Source of the DNA: Brachybacterium nesterenkovii
GTDB taxonomy: Bacteria; Actinomycetota; Actinomycetes; Actinomycetales; Dermabacteraceae
Assembly (NCBI RefSeq): GCF_900163655.1
Contig: NZ_FWFG01000016.1
Span: 1-49,972, forward strand
Length of the DNA stretch: 49,972 nucleotides
Direction: 5' to 3'
Below, one piece after another: positions 43,522 through 49,972 of this stretch. The notes beneath the pieces were generated by a model. It was not told the origin of the DNA. It saw only the letters and a program-made list of their open reading frames with translations, and did no database searches. Each line of letters begins with the position of its first letter. Within the stretch, counting starts at the first letter, position 1. A program made the translations under genes and the position numbers.

Positions 43522-44944
43522 GGATCGCCTGCACCGACGCCTTCGCGTCCCCGAACAACATCTGCGTGTTGTCCTCGAAGAACAGCGGGTTCTGCACCCC
43601 GGCATAGCCGGCGCTCATGCCGCGCTTGAACACGACCACCTGCTTGGCCTCCCACACGCGCAGCACGGGCATGCCCGCGATCGGCGAGCCCGGATCGGAG
43701 GCGGCGGGGTTGACGGTGTCGTTGGCGCCGATCACGAGGACCACGTCGGTCTTCGCGAAGTCGTCGTTGATCTCGTCCATCTCGAGCACGATGTCGTAGG
43801 GCACCTTGGCCTCGGCCAGCAGCACGTTCATGTGCCCGGGCAGGCGCCCGGCGACGGGGTGGATGCCGAAACGCACCTCGACGCCGCGATCCCGCAGGCG
43901 CTGCGTGAGGTCCGCGACCGGGTACTGCGCCTGGGCCACGGCCATGCCGTACCCGGGAGCGATGACCACGCTGCGGGCCTGCAGCAGATCCGCGGCGAGG
44001 TCCGCGGCGCTGGTCTCGTGGATCTCCCCGTCTACCTCCGCGGCGGCGCTCGAGCCGTCGTTGCCGAAGCCGCCCAGGATCACCGAGACGAAGGAGCGGT
44101 TCATCGCGCGGCACATGATGTAGCTGAGGATCGCGCCGGAGGCGCCGACGAGGGCGCCCGTCACGATCAGCACGTCGATGCCGAGCATGAAGCCCGCGGC
44201 GGCCGCGGCCCAGCCGGAGTAGGAGTTGAGCATCGAGACGACGACGGGCATGTCCGCGCCGCCGATCGCCGCCACCAGGTGGATGCCGAGGGCGAGCGCG
44301 ATGACGGTGATCGCCAGCAGGCACGGGATCTGCACCCACAGGCTCGGGACCGCGGCGAAGACGACGCCGAGGACCAGCGCGATCACGAGGGCCGCGGCGT
44401 TCATGAGGTTGCGCGCCGGGAGCGTGAGCGGCTTCGAGGGCAGGCGCCCGTTGAGCTTGCCGTAGGCGACGAGCGAGCCCGTGAGCGTCACCGCGCCGAT
44501 CAGCACGCCCAGGAACACCTCGACCAGGTGGAGGGCGTCGACGTGGCCGAGCGCCTGCGCGGGCAGGGACTCGATCCAGGAGCCGTAGCCCACCAGCACG
44601 GCGGCGGCGCCCACGAAGGAGTGCAGCAGCGCGACGAGCTCGGGCATGCCGGTCATCTCGACCTTGAGCGCGCGCCACAGGCCGATGGCCCCGCCGATCA
44701 GCATCGCCACCACCAGCAGGGCGGCCGAGACGATGAGGTTGGTCATCGCGCCCTCGGCCTGCGCCGCGCCGGTGAAGGCGTGGGTGATCGCGGCGCCGAG
44801 GGCGAGCGCCATGCCGGTGATCCCGAAGGCGTTGCCCATCTTGGAGGTCTCGTGCGTGGACAGCCCCGCGAGGGCGAGCACGAAGAGGATGGCGGCCGCG
44901 AGGTAGGCGGCGTTGGTCGCGTTGGCGAGCATGGTGTCGAGCAC
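43466..44944 (-). CDS. pntB: NAD(P) transhydrogenase subunit beta
   Basis: This 492-aa membrane protein carries the proton channel and the NADP-binding domain III of the energy-linked transhydrogenase. About nine membrane segments span residues 10-270, including [18 protein letters not shown] and [18 protein letters not shown]. Domain III follows with [56 protein letters not shown] and [20 protein letters not shown]. The GTG at 44944 has AGGAGG 7 nt upstream and starts one base after the pntA stop. An Ala-rich tail of about 20 residues lies over the converging gene. Confidence 0.95.
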   Translation of the reverse strand: MLDTMLANATNAAYLAAAILFVLALAGLSTHETSKMGNAFGITGMALALGAAITHAFTGAAQAEGAMTNLIVSAALLVVAMLIGGAIGLWRALKVEMTGMPELVALLHSFVGAAAVLVGYGSWIESLPAQALGHVDALHLVEVFLGVLIGAVTLTGSLVAYGKLNGRLPSKPLTLPARNLMNAAALVIALVLGVVFAAVPSLWVQIPCLLAITVIALALGIHLVAAIGGADMPVVVSMLNSYSGWAAAAAGFMLGIDVLIVTGALVGASGAILSYIMCRAMNRSFVSVILGGFGNDGSSAAAEVDGEIHETSAADLAADLLQARSVVIAPGYGMAVAQAQYPVADLTQRLRDRGVEVRFGIHPVAGRLPGHMNVLLAEAKVPYDIVLEMDEINDDFAKTDVVLVIGANDTVNPAASDPGSPIAGMPVLRVWEAKQVVVFKRGMSAGYAGVQNPLFFEDNTQMLFGDAKASVQAILSALDAAAPAAPAAAGAR

Positions 44945-44945
44945 G

Positions 44946-46496
44946 TCAGCCCCTCCTGAACATGGTGAGCATGCGCTGGGTGACGGCGAAGCCGCCGACG
45001 ATGTTGATCGTGCCGATGAGCACCGCGCAGAACGCGAGCGCCTTCACCAGCGGATTCTCGCTGGTGATCTGCAGGATCGCGCCGACGACGATGATCCCGC
45101 TGACCGCGTTGGTCACGGACATCAGCGGCGTGTGCAGGGCGTGGTTGACGCGCCAGACCACGTAGTAGCCGACGATCACTGCGAGCGCGAACACCCATGC
45201 GTGGACGAGGAAGCTGCCGGGCGTGGTCAGCGACATGACGATGAACGCGAGCAACGGGATCACGACCGCGAGGTACGTGATCCACCAGGGCTTGGGCTGC
45301 TTGGGCGCAGCGGGCTCGGCGGCGGCCGCTGCGGGGGCCTCCTGCGCGGCCGGGGCCGGGGCGGCGGCGACCTGCACGGGCGGCGGCGGGTACATCGTGG
45401 TGCCGTCGTGGGCCACGCACATGGTGCGGATGATGACGTCATCGAGGTCGATCACGAGCTCGCCGTCCTTGGCGGGCGTCATCAGCGTCAGCAGGTTCAC
45501 CAGGTTGGTGCCGTACAGCTGGCTGGACTGGCCGGGCAGGCGCGAGGGCATGTCGGTCCAGCCGACGATCGTGACCGCGTTGTCGGTCGTGAACGTCTCC
45601 CCGGGCCGGGTGAGCTCGCAGTTGCCGCCGCCGAGGGCCGCGAGGTCGACGATCACGCTGCCGGGCTTCATCGCGGCAACCATCTCGGCGGTGATGAGCC
45701 GCGGCGAGGGGCGACCGGGGATCGCGGCGGTGGTGATGACGATGTCGGCCTGCGCGGTCTGGGCCGCGTACAGCTCGGCGAAGGCCGCCGCGGCGTCCGC
45801 GCTGGTCTCCTTGGCGTAGCCGTCGGAGGAGACCTCCTGCTGCACGTCGCGCGGGGCGATGAACTCCGCGCCCATCGAGCGCACCTGCTCGGCGGTCTCG
45901 GGCCGCACGTCGGTCGCGCGCACCTGGGCGCCCAGGCCGTTCGCAGCGCCGATCGCGGCCAGGCCCGCCACGCCGGTGCCGATCACGAACACGTTGGCGG
46001 GCGGGACCTTCCCGGCGGCGGTGACCTGCCCGGTGAAGAAGCGGCCGAAGCGGCTGGCGGCCTCGATCACGGCGCGGTAGCCGGAGATGTTGGCCATCGA
46101 GGACAGCGCGTCGAGGGACTGGGCGCGCGAGATGCGCGGGACCATGTCCATCGCGAGCGCCGTGACGCCCTGGGCGCGGAGCGCCTCGACCAGCTGCGGG
46201 TACTGGGCGGGCTGGAGGAAGGTCACGAGCACGGCGCCGGCGCGCATCATCGCGACCTGCTCGGGAGTGGGCTTGTCCACGGCCAGGACGATGTCGCTGC
46301 CCCAGATCTCCGCGGGGTCGGGGCTGATGCGGGCCCCGGCCTCGGCGTACGCGGCGTCGGGCTGGCTGGCCCGCTCCCCCGCGCCGGCCTCGACCAGCAC
46401 CTCATGCCCCAGTGCGCGGAGCTTCGTGACCGTGGCGGGCGTCGCGGCGACGCGGCGCTCCTCGGGCGCGGCCTCCCGGCCGATGGCGATCTGCAT
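44946..46496 (-). CDS. pntA: NAD(P) transhydrogenase subunit alpha
   Basis: This 516-aa protein carries NAD-binding domain I and the first membrane segments in a single chain, as in the E. coli PntA type. Domain I shows [76 protein letters not shown] and [18 protein letters not shown]. An Ala/Pro linker (about residues 375-400) leads to four membrane segments. PntAB uses proton flux to make NADPH from NADH and NADP+. No obvious ribosome binding site precedes the ATG at 46496. Confidence 0.95.
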   Translation of the reverse strand: MQIAIGREAAPEERRVAATPATVTKLRALGHEVLVEAGAGERASQPDAAYAEAGARISPDPAEIWGSDIVLAVDKPTPEQVAMMRAGAVLVTFLQPAQYPQLVEALRAQGVTALAMDMVPRISRAQSLDALSSMANISGYRAVIEAASRFGRFFTGQVTAAGKVPPANVFVIGTGVAGLAAIGAANGLGAQVRATDVRPETAEQVRSMGAEFIAPRDVQQEVSSDGYAKETSADAAAAFAELYAAQTAQADIVITTAAIPGRPSPRLITAEMVAAMKPGSVIVDLAALGGGNCELTRPGETFTTDNAVTIVGWTDMPSRLPGQSSQLYGTNLVNLLTLMTPAKDGELVIDLDDVIIRTMCVAHDGTTMYPPPPVQVAAAPAPAAQEAPAAAAAEPAAPKQPKPWWITYLAVVIPLLAFIVMSLTTPGSFLVHAWVFALAVIVGYYVVWRVNHALHTPLMSVTNAVSGIIVVGAILQITSENPLVKALAFCAVLIGTINIVGGFAVTQRMLTMFRRG

Positions 46497-46546
46497 ACCC
46501 CGATCACATCATGGAGACGCTCTCGCCGTCCGGGACTTCCGGGACC

Positions 46547-46568
46547 GCGCGCCTGGTCAGGGGCGCGC
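46547..46568. terminator. Possible hairpin terminator after the sqdX-like gene
   Basis: GCGCGCC and GGCGCGC pair across an 8-nt loop in the 99-bp gap between the glycosyltransferase stop and pntA. It could end the sqd transcript, but a short GC stem can occur by chance. Confidence 0.3.
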
Positions 46569-46595
46569 TGCTCTGGGTCAGCACGGCGCTCCGCG

Positions 46596-47735
46596 TCAGC
46601 GCGGCGCCGACCGCCGCTGCCGCCGGGACGCGATCGCCATCTCGTAGAACCGCAGCAGGTCGTCGCTCGCCGCCTCCCACGAGTGCTTCTCGGCCTCGGC
46701 GCGGGCGGCCTCGCGGATCGGCCCGACGATCTCCGGGTCCCCCAGCCGGTCGATCTGGCGGTCCAGCGACGCCTCATCGCCGGCGTCGTACAGCAGTCCC
46801 GTCGCGCCGTCGCGGATCTGCTCGCCGGTCGGGCCGGAGCGCGCGGCGACGACGGGCAGGCCCGAGGCCATCCCCTCCAGGATCACCAGACCGAGGGTCT
46901 CGGTGACGGAGGGGAACACGAAGGCGTCGGCGCTCGCGAAGGCCGCCGCCAGCTCCTCCCCGCGCAGGAACCCGGGGAAGACGGTCCGCGTGCCCGCGAA
47001 CATCTCCTCGAGCTCGCCGCGGTAGGGGCCATCTCCCACGATCGCCAGCGCGACGTCGGCGCGCCGCTGCACCATCGGCAGCAGCGTGGAGATCTCCTTC
47101 TCCGCGGCCAGGCGCCCCACGAACACCAGGAGCTTCTTGTCCGGGCGCCCGCCCGTCAGGCGCTCCCGCATCTCGGCCGAGGCGAAGCGCGGGTGGTAGC
47201 GCTCGGTGTCCACTCCGCGACGCAGGGTGTGGAGGTTCTGCAGGCCCTGGTGGCCCAGCTCGGCGCGCATCGTCTCGCTCGTGACGAGGTTGACGTCCGC
47301 GAGGGCGTGGTTGCGGCGGATCTGCCACCACACCGCGCTCTTGCCCCACCGCCAGGCCGGATAGAGGTCCAGATAGCGCGGGATGTGCGTGTGGTAGCTG
47401 GCCACCAGCGGGAGGCGCTGGCGGTGCGCCGCGTACGCCCCCGAGGAGGCGAGCAGGATCGGCTGGGCCGCGTGCACCACGTCGGGGGCGAAGCCGCGGA
47501 TGATCCCGTCCACGCGCGGGGACGGCAGCGTGAAGCGCCGATGCTTGTAGAACGGCAGGGTCCACGGGCGCACGCCGACGATCCGCTCGCCCGCGCAGGG
47601 CTCCGCACCGAGGTCCGGCGCGATGACCATGACCTCGTGCCCCAGCGCGCAGAAGCGCTCGACCGCGTGCGTGAGGCGGGTGACGACCCCGTCGACGCTG
47701 GGCAGGTACGTCTCGGTGACGAGGGCGATGCGCAT
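46596..47735 (-). CDS. sqdX: GT4 glycosyltransferase, probable SQDG synthase (SqdX/SQD2-like)
   Basis: This 379-aa GT-B fold enzyme starts RIALVTETYLPSVDGVVTRL, the characteristic opening of SqdX/SQD2 and MgtA-like transferases. It continues with LVASYHTHIPRYLDLYPAWR, RRGVDTERYHP, VFVGRLAAEKEISTLL, the donor-site motif FPSVTETLGLVILEGMASGLP, and GEQIRDGATGLL. It would transfer sulfoquinovose from UDP-sulfoquinovose to diacylglycerol. Its ATG overlaps the stop of sqd1, the enzyme that makes that donor, which is the strongest support for the assignment. A mannosyltransferase role is the alternative if considered alone. Confidence 0.82.
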   Translation of the reverse strand: MRIALVTETYLPSVDGVVTRLTHAVERFCALGHEVMVIAPDLGAEPCAGERIVGVRPWTLPFYKHRRFTLPSPRVDGIIRGFAPDVVHAAQPILLASSGAYAAHRQRLPLVASYHTHIPRYLDLYPAWRWGKSAVWWQIRRNHALADVNLVTSETMRAELGHQGLQNLHTLRRGVDTERYHPRFASAEMRERLTGGRPDKKLLVFVGRLAAEKEISTLLPMVQRRADVALAIVGDGPYRGELEEMFAGTRTVFPGFLRGEELAAAFASADAFVFPSVTETLGLVILEGMASGLPVVAARSGPTGEQIRDGATGLLYDAGDEASLDRQIDRLGDPEIVGPIREAARAEAEKHSWEAASDDLLRFYEMAIASRRQRRSAPR

Positions 47736-49003
47736 CAGCGCGCCGCGCCCTCCGCATCGGCGCTGGCCGTATCAGCATCTCCCGCATCGGCGTTGCCCGC
47801 GTGAGCACCGCTCGCATCGGCGCTGGCCGCCTCAGCGCCGCTCGCACGCGCGCCGTCCTTCCAGGTCACGCCCGGCATCACGAGCTCGCGGCGCACGCGC
47901 CCGGAGTTCGCGCGAGCCACATCGAGGATCTCCGCGAGGACCTCGTCGGTCAGCAGGTGGGGCTCCAGCCCCAGCTCCAGCAGGTTGGTGTTGACCGCGT
48001 TGTAGTAGTGGTCGTACTTCTCCACCCGCGGGTTGGCGATGTGGTCGATGCGGGCGTCCAGCCCCTGCGCCTGCGCCACCCGCCGCGCCTTCTCGGCGAG
48101 CTCCTCGACGGAGAAGGACTCGGTGAACTGGTTGAACACGCGGAACTCGCCGCGCTCGGCCGGGTTGTCGCAGGCGATCTCGATGCAGCGCACCGTGTCC
48201 TCGATGTTGAGGTAGCCGCGGGTCTGGGAGCCGCCGCCGTAGACGGTCATCGGGTGGCCGATCGCCGCCTGGATGAGGAAGCGGTTCAGCGCGGTGCCGA
48301 ACACGGCGTCGTAGTCGAAGCGGTTGACCAGGCGCGGGTCGCGGCGGGTCTGCTCTGTCTCGAGCCCGTACACGACGCCCTGGTTGAGATCGGTGGCGCG
48401 GATGCCCCAGATGCGGCACGCGAACATGATGTTGTCGCTGTCGTGCACCTTGGTCAGGTGGTAGAAGGAGCCGGGCTGCTTGGGGAACGGGAGGCGGTCC
48501 GTGCGGCCCTTGTGCTCGATCTCGATCCAGCCCTCCTCGATGTCGATGTTGGGCTGGCCGTACTCCCCCATCGTCCCGAGCTTGACCAGGTGGCAGTCGG
48601 GGGCGACGTCCTTGATGGCCCACAGCACGTTGAGGGTGCCCTCGACGTTGTTGCGGTGGTTCGCGATCGCGTGCTCGCGGTCGATCATCGAGTAGGGGGC
48701 GCTGCGGTGCTCCGCGAAGTGCACGAAGGCCTCGGGGCGCTCCTCCTCGAAGACCGCCCGGACGGCGTCGTAGTCCGTGAGGTCGGCGATGCGGACGGCG
48801 ATGTCCTGGCCCGACACCTCCTTCCACGCGGCCACGCGCTCGGTGAGGGAGAGGATCGGCGTCATCGAGTTGGAGCCGAGCTCCTCATCGATCTCGCGGC
48901 GGACCAGCGAGTCCACGATGGTGACCTCATGGCCCCTGTCGGACAGGTGCAGGGCCGTGGGCCAGCCGCAGAATCCGTCTCCACCGGCGACGACGATCTT
49001 CAT
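47735..49003 (-). CDS. sqd1: UDP-sulfoquinovose synthase
   Basis: This 422-aa short-chain dehydrogenase-like enzyme makes UDP-sulfoquinovose from UDP-glucose and sulfite. The NAD motif is VVAGGDGFCGWPTALHL, with the family-specific LGTMGEYGQPNIDIEEGWI and YHLTKVHDSDNI, then WGIRATDLNQGVVYG. Thr144, Tyr181 and Lys185 match the catalytic triad of plant SQD1 in position. The final 35 residues are an Ala/Asp/Ser/Gly repeat encoded by a 30-bp tandem repeat. GGAGG lies 10 nt before the ATG at 49003, and a TATGTT -10 candidate is at 49062-49067. Confidence 0.93.
   Translation of the reverse strand: MKIVVAGGDGFCGWPTALHLSDRGHEVTIVDSLVRREIDEELGSNSMTPILSLTERVAAWKEVSGQDIAVRIADLTDYDAVRAVFEEERPEAFVHFAEHRSAPYSMIDREHAIANHRNNVEGTLNVLWAIKDVAPDCHLVKLGTMGEYGQPNIDIEEGWIEIEHKGRTDRLPFPKQPGSFYHLTKVHDSDNIMFACRIWGIRATDLNQGVVYGLETEQTRRDPRLVNRFDYDAVFGTALNRFLIQAAIGHPMTVYGGGSQTRGYLNIEDTVRCIEIACDNPAERGEFRVFNQFTESFSVEELAEKARRVAQAQGLDARIDHIANPRVEKYDHYYNAVNTNLLELGLEPHLLTDEVLAEILDVARANSGRVRRELVMPGVTWKDGARASGAEAASADASGAHAGNADAGDADTASADAEGAAR
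47752..47841. repeat. 30-bp tandem repeat, three copies, in the 3' end of sqd1
   Basis: Units begin at 47752, 47782 and 47812, each with the core CGCATCGGCG(C/T)TG(G/C)CCG. The period is ten codons, so length changes would keep the frame. It encodes a flexible Ala/Asp-rich tail. Confidence 0.8.
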
Positions 49004-49061
49004 GGTCGAGGAACCTCCAGGTCGTGACTCGATCCGCGGCGCAGAGCGCGCGGTTGCTTCC

Positions 49062-49067
49062 AACATA
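49062..49067 (-). promoter_or_regulatory. -10 box for the sqd1-sqdX operon
   Basis: TATGTT on the minus strand, about 58 nt before the sqd1 ATG, with GGAGG in the leader. Confidence 0.35.
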
Positions 49068-49127
49068 GCCCGGTGATCTCCCCGGATGCGACCGGGTCCC
49101 GACCACCTGGTGAACGGTGCGCGACGA

Positions 49128-49972
49128 TCAGGCGTGCTGGGCGAGCACCGCGTCCGACAGGCGCGGCAGCACCTCGCGGTGGGCGTCGCAGAACTCGTGG
49201 GCGGTGCCGACGACGAGGGCCAGGCGCGCGCTCGGATCCACCCACAGGGCGGTGCCCTGCATCCCGAAGTGCCCGAAGGTCGCCGGGTCGTTGCGCCCGC
49301 CCGTCCAGTGCGGGGACTTGGCGCCGCGCACCTCGAAGCCCAGGCCGAAGGGGTTGGGCTCCTGCTTGCCGAAGCCGGGCATGATCCCGACGAGCTCTCC
49401 CAGCTGCACGGTCGTGACCGCCGCGAACGTCTCGGGCGACAGCAGGGTGGGGCGCAGCAGCTCGCCCGCGAACAGGGCCAGGTCCGCGATCGGGCCGAAG
49501 GCGCCGACGGACGGCGATCCGGTCCAGCGCACCCGGTCCATGCCCAGCGGCTCGAGCACCTGCTCCGCCACCCAGTCGCCGAAGTCCCGCCCCAGGGCGC
49601 GCTCGACGTGGCGCCCGGCCTCGTCGATCCCATAGTTGGAGTAGTGGCGGCGTCGGCCCGGGGCCATGAGCACGCCGTCGGAGTCGTAGAAGAACCCGGA
49701 GGCGTGGGCCAGCAGGTGGCGCAGGGTCGAGCCCTCGGGGCCGGCGGCATCGTCCAGGGAGACGATCCCGCGGTCCAGGGCCGCGCCGCACGCGTAGCCG
49801 GTGAGCATCTTGGTGACCGAGCGCCAGGTGCGCTCGAGGTCGAGGTCCCCGCGGGCGGCGCGCACGCCCTCGGGGCCCACCACGATCGCCGCGGCCTCGA
49901 AGCCGAAGTCGTCGAGGAGGTCGAGCGCATCGCGCTCAGACGCGCGCCCCGAGCCCCCTGGCTGCCCCGAGC
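49128..49972 (-). CDS. Serine hydrolase of the beta-lactamase/PBP4* fold (partial at 5' end)
   Basis: At least 281 codons are open up to the right edge, so the start lies outside the window. The active-site motif SVTK (SxxK), HLLAHASGFFYDSDG and the YSN motif in RHYSNYGIDEAGRHVE mark a serine beta-lactamase-like esterase or peptidase. FGHFGMQGTALWVDP near the C-terminus stands where the third motif (HxG) is found. Visible residues before GTG 49883 (LDLLDDFGFEAAAIVVGPEG) fit the family, so the GTG is not the start. No signal peptide can be judged. Substrate unknown. Confidence 0.88.
   Translation of the reverse strand, partial: SGQPGGSGRASERDALDLLDDFGFEAAAIVVGPEGVRAARGDLDLERTWRSVTKMLTGYACGAALDRGIVSLDDAAGPEGSTLRHLLAHASGFFYDSDGVLMAPGRRRHYSNYGIDEAGRHVERALGRDFGDWVAEQVLEPLGMDRVRWTGSPSVGAFGPIADLALFAGELLRPTLLSPETFAAVTTVQLGELVGIMPGFGKQEPNPFGLGFEVRGAKSPHWTGGRNDPATFGHFGMQGTALWVDPSARLALVVGTAHEFCDAHREVLPRLSDAVLAQHA

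Noticed and set aside
47752-47841. Possible CRISPR-like repeats
   Set aside because: The units are directly adjacent without spacers and lie in frame within sqd1; this is a coding minisatellite.

Overview
The window is a high-GC actinobacterial chromosome segment. It is most likely from a Micrococcales member such as Brachybacterium or another Dermabacteraceae; this placement is inferred from base composition, the actinobacterial coproporphyrin-type heme cluster and the frequent leaderless starts, not from a marker gene. About 38 protein genes can be supported. I recognise no rRNA, tRNA, CRISPR array, transposase or integrase. Every visible gene end uses TGA.

Layout. (1) 1-9357: the pieces of a Wadjet-type anti-plasmid SMC operon on the minus strand. 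jetA (DUF3375) lies at 9357-7738 and jetB (DUF4194) at 726-67, with what looks like the next gene starting at 33. About 7 kb of plus-strand genes sit between jetA and jetB: a membrane-anchored coiled-coil protein, an alkyltransferase-like protein, and a complete choline-to-glycine-betaine module (betB, betA, BCCT transporter). Two copies of the palindrome GCATCA-N3-TGATGC lie in front of the coiled-coil gene and betB. (2) 9384-12200: a beta-propeller-like membrane protein and tgt, on the minus strand behind two glycosyltransferases. (3) 12215-31410: a surface glycan region with GT2 glycosyltransferases, an OafA-type acyltransferase with a C-terminal SGNH domain, a flippase-like protein, DUF2304 and several very large polytopic membrane proteins (GT-C/YfhO-like, DUF6541, DUF2142), with an M18 aminopeptidase between the last two. 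The DUF6541 gene is interrupted by two in-frame TAG codons and is otherwise intact. (4) 31437-42859: a complete heme pathway from glutamyl-tRNA to heme b by the coproporphyrin route: hemA leftward, and hemE-cgoX-chdC-cpfC-hemC-hemD-hemB-hemL rightward, almost all start/stop-coupled. (5) 42994-46496: a small acidic Cys-motif protein and pntAB (proton-translocating transhydrogenase). (6) 46596-49003: sqd1 and an sqdX-like glycosyltransferase, together predicting the sulfolipid sulfoquinovosyl diacylglycerol. (7) 49128-49972: a serine hydrolase cut by the right edge.

Most notable: the double-amber DUF6541 gene; the Wadjet operon split by an opposing osmoprotectant cassette, with separate leaderless promoters on jetA and jetB; the shared 15-bp palindrome; and the predicted sulfolipid pair in a probable non-phototroph. 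Many starts are preceded by a TANNNT -10 box only 6-9 nt upstream, which implies leaderless mRNAs and helped choose start codons.
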